42,565 nt of DNA from an uncultured Porphyromonadaceae bacterium (GTDB lineage: Bacteria; Bacteroidota; Bacteroidia; Bacteroidales; Paludibacteraceae), in assembly GCA_949285425.1 (NCBI GenBank), contig CASEAJ010000078.1, forward strand, positions 1-42,565, in the 5' to 3' direction. The position numbers and the translations under genes are program-made. Below, one piece after another: positions 1 through 6,768 of this stretch. Each line of letters starts with the position of its first letter. Position 1 is the stretch's first letter. The notes beneath the pieces are model-generated. The model searched no databases. It saw only the letters and a list, made by a program, of their open reading frames with translations, and was not told where the DNA came from.

Positions 1-75
1 AAAGATAGTGAAAGTCGAAAGCAGAAGCAAGTGAAAACATGGTTTTCAATTTGATTATGCCGGGCCGCGAATCAG
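1..75 (-). repeat. Promoter-bearing interspersed repeat, subfamily B copy
   Basis: On the minus strand this stretch ends with TTTCACTATCTTT at the window edge and contains TTTTCACTTGCTTCTGC. It resembles the copy at 41406-41475, which has TTTTCATTTGCTTCTAC followed by a TACATTTG box. The window edge cuts the expected TATCTTTG -7 box. By analogy with the other copies, it should drive a minus-strand gene lying left of the window. Similarity was judged by eye. Confidence 0.5.
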
Positions 76-142
76 AATGCGTGAGTTCGGGATAAAGGTT
101 TTGTGCCGTCAGCAACACAATGTTTTCTTTTTATGCCTTCAA

Positions 143-240
143 AGTTCTCTTTTCACCTAGGTGAAAAGAACGTCCCACATATGTGAGACACGTGTCTCAT
201 ATATGTGGGACACGTGTCCCACGGCCGTGGGACGATAACT
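143..240. repeat. 98-bp array of four 18-bp palindromes (element 1)
   Basis: Four palindromic 18-mers start at 150, 172, 194 and 216, an exact 22-bp period with 4-bp spacers. Examples are TTTTCACCTAGGTGAAAA (perfect), GTCCCACATATGTGAGAC and GTCCCACGGCCGTGGGAC (perfect). The two spacers after units 2 and 3 are ACGT, which creates secondary dyads such as GAGACACGTGTCTC. Counted with 7 flanking bases on each side (AGTT... and ...AACT), the element is 98 bp, the same length and pitch as the arrays at 18099-18196 and 26635-26732. Function is unknown. Confidence 0.85.
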
Positions 241-254
241 TTACCCTATTAAAA

Positions 255-367
255 CAGGGAAAACGCATTATAAAACGTGGCAATGAACACTTAAAAAACA
301 AACGATAACTCCAGTTTCTCAACTGAATTTTTTAGGCTAAGTGGCTCAATATACGGTACATTTCTCT
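255..367 (+). repeat. Partial copy of the 19341 MITE-like element (left end only)
   Basis: The sequence begins CAGGGAAAACGCATTATAAA and stays close to 19341-19457 for about 113 bp, including the shared segments CCAGTTTCTCAACTGAATTT and GTGGCTCAATATACGG. Similarity is lost after about 367 and no inverted right end is present nearby. It is therefore a solo left end or a truncated copy. Confidence 0.75.
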
Positions 368-506
368 GTCCTCATTCACATGAATGCATCACCATGCATC
401 CGGCATTTATTGATATACGGCTAATCTGTCTTATGCAAGATGGAACGTTTTAGGGATAAGTCGCAAGGACCCTGCGCATTTCGTTGTGGAACAAGGAGGC
501 CGGTTG
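368..506. other. Gene-free stretch with a degenerate repeat
   Basis: This is the remainder of the 506-bp gene-free left end. Positions 375-428 (starting TTCACATGAATGCATC) resemble 4909-4963 (starting TTCACATGAATTTATC) at roughly 70 percent by eye. The segment 428-506 lies just downstream of the minus-strand GGGP synthase stop and shows no clear terminator hairpin. No supported coding sequence was found. Confidence 0.4.
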
Positions 507-1292
507 TCAGGCCGGGAACTTTGTGCGTTCGGTTTTGGTGGCCGCTTTTTCGGAGGAATAGCTGGCGGCGGCTTTCACAAAGTCGGGTATCTGTTCGGGA
601 TGTTGTTCGAACTGCGTTCCGATGACAACCAGGTCGGCTCCGGCCTTGAAGGTATCCAGCATTTGTTCGGTCGTTGTGATGCCTCCTCCTACAATGAGCG
701 GGCAGGAAATGTTTTGGCTTACATACTGGATCATGTCGTAGGGCACGGGCAGTCCCGACCCGCTTCCGGCTTCGAGGTAAATGAGGTCCATGCCCAGCAG
801 TTCTCCGGCACAGGCGGTGGCAAGGGCAATTTCTTTCTTGTCGCGGGGAATGGGCTGGGTGTTGCTGATGTATTCGACGGAGGTTTTCTTTTCGCCTTCC
901 ACCAGTATGTAGCCCATAGGGATGACTTCTGTGCCCGACCGCTTGATTTTGATGGCGGAGTGTACTTGTTGTCCGATGAGGTATTCCGGGTTACGTCCGG
1001 AAATGAGTGACATGAACAGCAGGGCATCGGCATTGGATGATACCTGGTTGGTGTGACCGGGAAAGAGGATTACCTTGGTGTGGGTTTCTTCCTTTAGCAG
1101 GTCTATCAACGATTCGGTCGTGGTTGCCGTAAGGCTTCCTCCGATGATGATGAAGTCGGGGTCGGTCGTTTTCAGGGCGGCAATGGTTGATGCCAGCAAT
1201 GCACCGTGGCATTTGTCCGGGTTCATCAGTACGGCCAGCATTTTTTTGCCGGCTTCCCGGTTTTGCATAATTAGTTTGAAAATTTCTCCCAT
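507..1292 (-). CDS. Geranylgeranylglyceryl phosphate synthase family protein (PcrB/GGGPS-like)
   Basis: A 261-residue TIM-barrel protein of the GGGP/heptaprenylglyceryl phosphate synthase family, which joins glycerol-1-phosphate to a polyprenyl diphosphate. Visible family features are the N-terminal MNPDKC segment, IIIGGSLT (about residues 48-55), VILFPGHTNQVS (about 74-85), the YLEAGSGSG motif (about 172-180) and the phosphate-binding LIVGGGITT near residue 200. The length is normal for the family. It is the last gene of a minus-strand cluster, 20 bp after the phosphopantetheinyl transferase. Bacteroidetes members are usually assigned GGGPS activity, but the lipid substrate cannot be read from this sequence. 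The family assignment is secure and the chain-length specificity is not. Confidence 0.88.
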   Translation of the reverse strand: MGEIFKLIMQNREAGKKMLAVLMNPDKCHGALLASTIAALKTTDPDFIIIGGSLTATTTESLIDLLKEETHTKVILFPGHTNQVSSNADALLFMSLISGRNPEYLIGQQVHSAIKIKRSGTEVIPMGYILVEGEKKTSVEYISNTQPIPRDKKEIALATACAGELLGMDLIYLEAGSGSGLPVPYDMIQYVSQNISCPLIVGGGITTTEQMLDTFKAGADLVVIGTQFEQHPEQIPDFVKAAASYSSEKAATKTERTKFPA

Positions 1293-1312
1293 ATTTATAT
1301 TGATTTAAGGGT

Positions 1313-1945
1313 TTATTCCCTTTTCTTGTCAAGGCAATACACCAATGTATAATTGCTGTTGCATGTATAGTGCAACCGGTACAACGTCCCGTCCGGGACA
1401 TATTCAATCGCAAATTCCCCCTCTTGGCCTGTATCGAAGGGCCGCACGTGCATTGTATGGGCAAAATCGGCACTCTCTTTGCCGATGATTTTATACAAGG
1501 CTTCCTTGCCCGACCATGCTATTGCTATCTGTTTGGTGTCGACGCTCTTTGAAAGGGCTGTTTGTTCGGTTTCGCTCAAAAACCTTTGTTGGACTCTTAA
1601 AATCTTCTCGGTGGAGCACTCAATGTCAACGCCTACCTGACGGGTTGGATGAATTGCAACGGCTACCCATTCCCTGCTGTGGGAAATGCCGAGCATATAA
1701 CAACCGGTTGGGAGAAAAGGTTTGCCGGATTTGTCATAAAAAATGTGAAATTCTTTTCCTGTCAGTCGTTTCAGTGCTACCCGTACTCCCAGAAACTCCA
1801 TTTGTCGTTTGTGGGTTTTGATAGCGTGGTATTCGGCCCGGTTTTCGGGCAACTGCAACTCGTTGAGCAGTTCTTCGGCGCTTTCGGTAGTCTGCCACAC
1901 AAGCAGTTGTCCGCCTCCGTCCAAGGGGTATAGTTTGTGAATCAT
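1313..1945 (-). CDS. 4'-phosphopantetheinyl transferase superfamily protein (Sfp-type)
   Basis: A 210-residue enzyme expected to move the phosphopantetheine arm of CoA onto a carrier-protein serine. The signature magnesium-binding motif GVDIE lies near residue 128, and the second motif WSGKEALYKI lies near residue 165; both are the canonical Sfp pair. The N-terminal half contains LGISHSREWVAVA, matching the family's ISH segment. The length fits the Sfp type better than the shorter AcpS type. It sits between gldD (83 bp upstream) and the GGGP synthase (20 bp downstream) on the same strand, so co-transcription is likely. The target carrier protein (fatty acid ACP or a secondary-metabolism carrier) cannot be told from context. 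Confidence 0.88.
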   Translation of the reverse strand: MIHKLYPLDGGGQLLVWQTTESAEELLNELQLPENRAEYHAIKTHKRQMEFLGVRVALKRLTGKEFHIFYDKSGKPFLPTGCYMLGISHSREWVAVAIHPTRQVGVDIECSTEKILRVQQRFLSETEQTALSKSVDTKQIAIAWSGKEALYKIIGKESADFAHTMHVRPFDTGQEGEFAIEYVPDGTLYRLHYTCNSNYTLVYCLDKKRE

Positions 1946-2028
1946 TTCAGTTTGGGAGAAAGTGACCCTTTACGGGTAGTTATATATAATATATATAAGT
2001 TGGGGAAACAAAAGGGTACGGAACTTTT

Positions 2029-3048
2029 TCAGCGGAGCGTGTCTGGCGGAATGCTTTTCTCGTAGGCATCGAAACGGTTTTCGTCAAAATCGAGTGCTTT
2101 GCTTATTTTATACCGGTCGTTTTCTTTCGTGACTTGCAGTCTGATGGTGTTTGTTATGATGTCTCCCTTGTAATCGGTGTATTCGTATGAAATCCGATAG
2201 GCGGAACCTGCCGTTTCGGGGACAATGGCAAGGGTGTTCAGCCAGTTGATGTCACAGTCTTGGGCATTCAGAAAAAGGTCATAGTCGAGCACGTCCGGGT
2301 TGCCCGTGTGTACGATGCGTGTAATGCGTTCCGTGCAGTATGTTCGGATGATTGAGTCTCTTTTGCTCTGGTTCCAATGTGGGTTGGATGTTTCGGTAAT
2401 ATATTGTGTATAGAATGCGGTAAGCATGTCCACGGGCGTTTCGGCAGTTTCCTGTTTCATTGTGGCTATTCCTGGTTCCGCCGTCCACTCAAAACTTTCC
2501 ATGAGATGCACAATGTCTTCGCGTACGTATTCGAGCATGGGGGCTATGGAGTCTTTGTTGGGCACAGTTTCGAAATAGAGCGCACCGCGGAAAAAGTGGC
2601 GGGTACTGTCGGTGATGACAAACTGCACGGGTGAGGCAACATTGCCCTTGAGGTCGTAAAGAATGCCGTACACACGGCGTTCGGGATGTTCAAACAGATG
2701 TTCGGCTATATTGTCGGCCCGGTCGCTGTGTGCGTAGACAAACCGGCGGGCGTCTTCGGACAGTTGTGCCAGGTTGCCGGTTATAGTCTTGTAGCTGCAG
2801 TGTATGTCGGCTTTGAGTGATGGGTAGCGTATGTCCAGCCAGTAGTTTTCGCCTTGCATGGGATGAGGTGTGGCTTCGGACAACTGGGAAATGTCGAAAC
2901 GATAGGGTAAAGCCTGATGCTGCACCGGTTTGTAGGCATGCGCAGGAATGGTGACCCGGTAATAGCCGTAGGGGCGTGGGGTGTAGCTTTGCCTGCATGA
3001 AACAGAAAGGAGCAGGAGCAGTATGGTGAAATATGCAGCTGATTTCAT
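2029..3048 (-). CDS. gldD: Gliding motility lipoprotein GldD with C-terminal DUF3828-like extension
   Basis: A 339-residue lipoprotein. The signal peptide ends in a lipobox, LSVSC, with the acylated cysteine at residue 18. Residues about 20-195 match GldD: PRPYGYYR near the start, then NYWLDIRYPSLKADIHCSYK, HSDRADNIAEHLF, and a FRGALYF...YVREDIVHLMESFEW ending. GldD usually stops near 190 residues; here about 140 further residues follow, with a pattern recalling DUF3828/NTF2-like domains (FYTQYITE, DYDLFLNAQDCD, then IRLQVTKENDRYKISK). In flavobacteria GldD supports gliding and type IX secretion; non-gliding Bacteroidales also keep it. It follows gldE, separated by a 184-bp inverted-repeat element. 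The GldD call is firm; the extension's function is unknown. Confidence 0.86.
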   Translation of the reverse strand: MKSAAYFTILLLLLSVSCRQSYTPRPYGYYRVTIPAHAYKPVQHQALPYRFDISQLSEATPHPMQGENYWLDIRYPSLKADIHCSYKTITGNLAQLSEDARRFVYAHSDRADNIAEHLFEHPERRVYGILYDLKGNVASPVQFVITDSTRHFFRGALYFETVPNKDSIAPMLEYVREDIVHLMESFEWTAEPGIATMKQETAETPVDMLTAFYTQYITETSNPHWNQSKRDSIIRTYCTERITRIVHTGNPDVLDYDLFLNAQDCDINWLNTLAIVPETAGSAYRISYEYTDYKGDIITNTIRLQVTKENDRYKISKALDFDENRFDAYEKSIPPDTLR

Positions 3049-3060
3049 ACCTTGTTTGTT

Positions 3061-3244
3061 AAGTAACTCGTAAAAATTAAACGATACTGTTTCCCTGTTT
3101 TCAGCAACTCATCTTTTATATGCTTTTTCGGCTGATTTTGTGCTTGTCGTCGGTCACGTAGCCTGCTACGCTCCCTCTTCCAAACGCAAATTCATCTCGA
3201 AAAATTCTCACAAAATCATATAAATTAGTATTTACGAGTTACTT
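3061..3244. repeat. 184-bp element bounded by perfect 14-bp inverted repeats
   Basis: The ends are AAGTAACTCGTAAA (3061-3074) and TTTACGAGTTACTT (3231-3244), exact inverted repeats. A second nested pair is partly conserved (TTTATATG...ATTTTGTG against CACAAAATCATATAAA), and a small hairpin CGTAGC-CT-GCTACG lies in the middle. No open reading frame fills it. It occupies nearly the whole gldE-gldD gap. No target duplication is obvious, so it may be a small MITE, a structured leader of gldD, or a terminator-like processing element. Confidence 0.7.
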
Positions 3245-3252
3245 GTAGAAAA

Positions 3253-4584
3253 TCAGTCTTCCGGTTCATCGCCGACGGTCAGTTTCACTTCTTTGATGCG
3301 CCGGTCATCCACGGACAGTATTTCAAAGTCATATCGTCCGTATGTGACGTGCTGGCCTTGTTGCGGAATTTCTCCGAGCAGTTCCAGAATCAGTCCGGCG
3401 AGTGTTTCCACTTCTTCCGTTACTTTCTCAAAGTCGTTCTTTTCAATTCCGGCTATCTTGTAAAAGTCGTTGAGCTGTATTTTGGCTTCGAATATGAACG
3501 TGTGGTCGTCCACTTGGGTGAACAGTTTTTCCTCTTTGTCATATTCGTCGGTGATGTCGCCAACAATTTCTTCCAGAATGTCCTCCATCGACACCAGTCC
3601 CGATGTGCCTCCGTATTCATCGACCACGAGTGCCAGGTGTATCTTGTTTTCCTGAAACTCGCTCAGCAGGTCGTCTATTTTTTTACTTTCGGGTACGTAG
3701 TAGGCCGGTCGCACCAGACTTTGCCAACGGAAGCTGGCCGGTTTGTCGAGGTGGGGCAGCAGGTCTTTGCTGTACAGAATGCCTCGTATGTTGTCGCGAT
3801 TGCCCGAATACACCGGAATGCGTGAATAGCCCGATGTGATGATGACGTCGAGCAGTTCGCGGTAGTTTGACTTGATGTCGACATCGACAATGTCGACACG
3901 GGGAGTCATGATGTCGAATACCTGTATGTTGCCGAACTTGATGATACCTTCCAGTATTTCCGTATCTTCATCGGTTTGTTGTGAGGTCAGTTCCAAGGCC
4001 TGGGACAATTCGTCCATGGAAATGTTTGAACGGTTGTGACGTTTTTTTTCAAGCTGTTTGTCGACGAGCGATGTCGAACTGACGAGCAGTTTTACAAAAG
4101 GCTTGAACAGTTTATGCAGGAAAACAATGAAACGAATGGTCAGTGCAGCCGTTTTACGGGCATATTGAGAGGCATAGACCTTGGGCATGATTTCACCGAA
4201 CAGCAACAATACGAATGTGATGATGATGGTCTGGAAAATGAAGCCAATGACCGGAGCGTTGCTGAAATCGAGAACCGTACTGGTGAAAATGGTAAGCAAC
4301 AGGACGATGGCTACATTGACAAAATTGTTCCCAATGAGTATGGTTGCCAGCAGGTGTTGGGGCTGTTTCAGTGCGTCGAGCACTTTACGGTCTGTAGGTT
4401 GGTTGCTTTCTTGCATTTCTTCGAGCATGGCGGGGGTAAGTGAGAAGAAAGCGACTTCCGAACCGGATATGAGGGCAGAACAAACCAGCAGTGCCATGCT
4501 GAGGAGGAGTGACACTATGGCCGGTGCATCGGCCGGATGTACGGTGATGCCGTCGAATAGCTGTTGAAAATATGAAATATCCAA
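3253..4584 (-). CDS. gldE: GldE-type CNNM/CBS-pair/CorC membrane protein
   Basis: A 443-residue hemolysin-family protein. An N-terminal CNNM (DUF21) domain with several membrane segments starts at IVSLLLSMALLVCSAL and carries the conserved SGSEVAFFSL. It is followed by paired CBS domains (DIMTPRVDIVDVD, SGYSRIPVY, HLALVVDEYGGTSGLVSMED) and a C-terminal CorC_HlyC domain (TVEE-type EVETLAGLILELLGEIP). The start is a TTG at 4584: a -7 box TATCTTTG at 4615-4608 lies just upstream, so longer in-frame starts would precede transcription, and no ATG lies between the box and the first membrane segment. Gene order gldE-gldD is the usual Bacteroidetes arrangement and favours GldE over a generic CorC transporter. 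Ion transport or a T9SS support role is inferred. Confidence 0.86.
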   Translation of the reverse strand: MDISYFQQLFDGITVHPADAPAIVSLLLSMALLVCSALISGSEVAFFSLTPAMLEEMQESNQPTDRKVLDALKQPQHLLATILIGNNFVNVAIVLLLTIFTSTVLDFSNAPVIGFIFQTIIITFVLLLFGEIMPKVYASQYARKTAALTIRFIVFLHKLFKPFVKLLVSSTSLVDKQLEKKRHNRSNISMDELSQALELTSQQTDEDTEILEGIIKFGNIQVFDIMTPRVDIVDVDIKSNYRELLDVIITSGYSRIPVYSGNRDNIRGILYSKDLLPHLDKPASFRWQSLVRPAYYVPESKKIDDLLSEFQENKIHLALVVDEYGGTSGLVSMEDILEEIVGDITDEYDKEEKLFTQVDDHTFIFEAKIQLNDFYKIAGIEKNDFEKVTEEVETLAGLILELLGEIPQQGQHVTYGRYDFEILSVDDRRIKEVKLTVGDEPED

Positions 4585-4607
4585 GATACGCTTATGTTTA
4601 TACGGTG

Positions 4608-4698
4608 CAAAGATAATGCAAATGAGCGTAAAACCATCAAACTTGTTTGAATGCTTTTGCCGAATGCAGCTTATCTTGTGGAAAGATTGCAAATGAGC
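4608..4698 (-). repeat. Promoter-bearing interspersed repeat, subfamily A copy (gldE promoter)
   Basis: On the minus strand it ends GCTCATTTGCATTATCTTTG. The box TATCTTTG (4615-4608) fits the Bacteroidetes -7 consensus TAnnTTTG and lies about 24 nt before the TTG start of gldE. The body includes a hairpin around CATCAAAC..GTTTGAATG and the segment TTTTGCCGAATGCAGC. A second, cut unit begins near 4675 (AAAGATTGCAAATGAGCG) and ends at a G9 tract at 4699-4707. The same element lies before pdxB and rnr. Confidence 0.75.
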
Positions 4699-4707
4699 GG
4701 GGGGGGG

Positions 4708-5128
4708 TTAAAATGTACTATGGATTATTCCGTGGCTTTGGACCATGGTTTTGCATGTTCCATGGCATGATTTTGAGTGTCGGACATTGAAAGGAAAGAA
4801 GAAGACAGAAGGCATGAACACACGACATTGTGGAAACGAACCGGTATTATTTTCCGGCATCTGTTTCCGGTTATGGAGCGGGTTTCATGTGATTTTTCTC
4901 ATCCCGAGTTCACATGAATTTATCTCCATGAATCCAATATTTTGTCGTTATGCTGCTAATATCCAGTGAAATAATTCCATTCTTGCCATGAATTTGTGCA
5001 ATGAACTGTTTTTGTCGGTGAACGACTTATCTGTAAATTTTAAAATAGGTTAAATGCAAGGCTTTCGTTTTCGGGAACTTTTAAAAATGGTTAGTTTTGC
5101 GCCCCAAATAAAGTCAACTATAGAGTTA
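4708..5128. other. Intergenic region between divergent gldE and the RND operon
   Basis: Divergent intergenic DNA without a supported gene. It holds the degenerate repeat 4909-4963 (partner at 375-428) and, at its right end, a good -7 box TAGTTTTG (5092-5099). This box would start transcription about 30 nt before the small membrane ORF at 5129. No operator palindrome of note was seen. Confidence 0.4.
5092..5099 (+). promoter_or_regulatory. Putative -7 promoter box of the RND operon
   Basis: TAGTTTTG matches the Bacteroidetes consensus TAnnTTTG. No sharp -33 element is visible. It is the best-matching box upstream of 5129 and 5608. Confidence 0.45.
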
Positions 5129-5503
5129 ATGCACCTAAAAAAACATATCGTTCGCATCATGTACGTGGCCATGTTCCTGCTCGTGCAGTGCGATGCGTAT
5201 GCTTATGAGTTGGGTATGTCTTTTCACTTCGACCACCTTGTGCAGACTCGGGAGACAACGGAAATGTGCATGTTCGATTCGGCAGATGACGTTGATGCTC
5301 ATGCTGTTTGGTCGGACCTGGCCTATCGTAGCCGGCAGTCAAATGCTTACCGGTACATCCATGCAACATTTCCGGCATTCATTCTTTTTATCCTATCCTC
5401 TTTGTTGTGTGTCCCCGTACCTCACGGATGCTCATCTGTGACTTTCGGCGAACTGCTTCAGCCTGGGGCGCAACATGTGCTGTTTTGCTCGTTTCTCATT
5501 TGA
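5129..5503 (+). CDS. Small hypothetical exported/membrane protein ahead of RND operon
   Basis: A possible 124-residue protein I do not recognise. It starts at the ATG about 30 nt after a TAGTTTTG promoter box. It opens with basic residues and a hydrophobic run (IMYVAMFLLVQCDAYAYE) that reads like a signal peptide with cleavage near AYA. A second hydrophobic segment, FPAFILFILSSLLCVPV, lies near residues 75-91. The gap to the adaptor gene at 5608 is 104 bp on the same strand, so it may be the first gene of the efflux operon. Against it are modest length, no known family, and overlapping ORFs in other frames. Its promoter position and signal-peptide-like start are the support. Confidence 0.5.
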   Translation: MHLKKHIVRIMYVAMFLLVQCDAYAYELGMSFHFDHLVQTRETTEMCMFDSADDVDAHAVWSDLAYRSRQSNAYRYIHATFPAFILFILSSLLCVPVPHGCSSVTFGELLQPGAQHVLFCSFLI

Positions 5504-5607
5504 TTACAGCTTTTCAAGGGAGTGCTGTGTCCTTGCAGGTGCACACCCTGATTTTCTTTTCATTCGGAAATAACGTTTTTCAATTCTTTTTTCTATAACT
5601 GTATCAT

Positions 5608-6759
5608 ATGAATTTTTTTGTTCGTGGTTTTATGGTGCTGTCAGTTGTGGCAGCCTTGTCCCTCTCTGCTTGCCAGTCTTCGGGCAACCGGAGAGTAAGG
5701 AACAATGAAGTTGTTCCGGTAGCTATGCTTCAGCCTACTTCGGTAGCTTTGCCGCGTTCCTACGTGGCCGACATTCAAGCCATTCAGTTTGTGGAAATCA
5801 AGCCTAAGGTGGTCGGATTTGTCAAGGAGGTACTGGTCGATGAAGGACAATTGGTTCAGAAAGGCCAACCTTTGTTCCGCTTGACATCCGACAGTTATGC
5901 CGAGGCAGTGAAGGAGTCGGAAGCCAATTACAAGCAGGTGCAGGCCGAATTGGAGATGGCCAATTACGAAACCGAGCGAGTGCAAAGGCTTGTTGACAAG
6001 CAGATATTTTCACCTATAAGGCTTGAGCAGGTGAAGCGTGAACGCGAAGTGGCCCGTATGAAGGTGGAGCAGGCCCGTGCACAGATGCAACGCGCGCAAA
6101 TGGAATATCAGTACACCACCATAACGTCTCCGTTTACGGGATATGTGGACCGTATTCCCTATAAGGTCGGCAGTCTGGTCAGTCAGGAGAGCCTGCTGAC
6201 AACGGTAAGTGACATTTCAGAGGTGTTTGCTTATTACAAGGTCAACGAAAGTGAATACCTCCGTTTCAAACGCGCCCAATTGAGGGGCGAGGACTTGCAG
6301 GAAACGGAAAATGTGGAACTGGTGTTGCCCGACGGTTCGACCTATATGTACAAAGGACGTCAGGAAACGGTGGAAGGTGATTTTGAACGGGGTACCGGTT
6401 CCATCGCATTCCGTGTCCGCTTTCCCAATCCGGAAGGCCTGCTGAAACACGGGGTGACCGGAAAGGTGCGCTTGATGACCCATATGGATGATGTATATCT
6501 GGTTCCGCAGAAGTCGACGTTTGAGATACAGGATTTTACCTACGTCTATCTGGTCGATGGCGATGGTGTGGCCAAGGTACGCAGCTTCAACCCGATAGAA
6601 AGGTATCAGAACTATTACATTACGCAAGACCTTCCGGCCGGTTCCTATATTGTGTACGAAGGTTTGCAGACCGTGAAGGATGGTATGAAAATAGGTACAG
6701 ACACGATACCTTTTGAAGATGTGAAAAAAGAACTTTATTTAAGCAACCTTAGAAAATAG
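5608..6759 (+). CDS. RND efflux periplasmic adaptor (membrane fusion protein, HlyD/AcrA family)
   Basis: A 383-residue lipoprotein linking an inner-membrane RND pump to an outer-membrane channel. The signal peptide ends with the lipobox LSAC, cysteine at residue 22. The order is typical: a first lipoyl half (VEIKPKVVGFVKEVLVDEGQ, about 62-81), an alpha-helical hairpin rich in Glu/Gln/Arg (about 100-165), a second lipoyl half (YTTITSPFTGYVDRIPYKVGS, about 170-190), then beta-barrel and membrane-proximal domains. It is followed after 9 bp by the pump gene, so the two are co-transcribed. The substrate cannot be deduced; partner family (HAE1) suggests drugs, bile salts or other amphiphiles rather than metals. 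Confidence 0.92.
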   Translation: MNFFVRGFMVLSVVAALSLSACQSSGNRRVRNNEVVPVAMLQPTSVALPRSYVADIQAIQFVEIKPKVVGFVKEVLVDEGQLVQKGQPLFRLTSDSYAEAVKESEANYKQVQAELEMANYETERVQRLVDKQIFSPIRLEQVKREREVARMKVEQARAQMQRAQMEYQYTTITSPFTGYVDRIPYKVGSLVSQESLLTTVSDISEVFAYYKVNESEYLRFKRAQLRGEDLQETENVELVLPDGSTYMYKGRQETVEGDFERGTGSIAFRVRFPNPEGLLKHGVTGKVRLMTHMDDVYLVPQKSTFEIQDFTYVYLVDGDGVAKVRSFNPIERYQNYYITQDLPAGSYIVYEGLQTVKDGMKIGTDTIPFEDVKKELYLSNLRK

Positions 6760-6768
6760 TGCGTATTT

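Noticed and set aside
486..1010. 174-residue plus-strand ORF
   Set aside because: It is antisense to the GGGP synthase gene and has no recognisable domain; long antisense frames are common in this GC range.
4745..4969. 74-residue plus-strand ORF
   Set aside because: No promoter, family or signal peptide fits, and it overlaps the degenerate repeat shared with 375-428.
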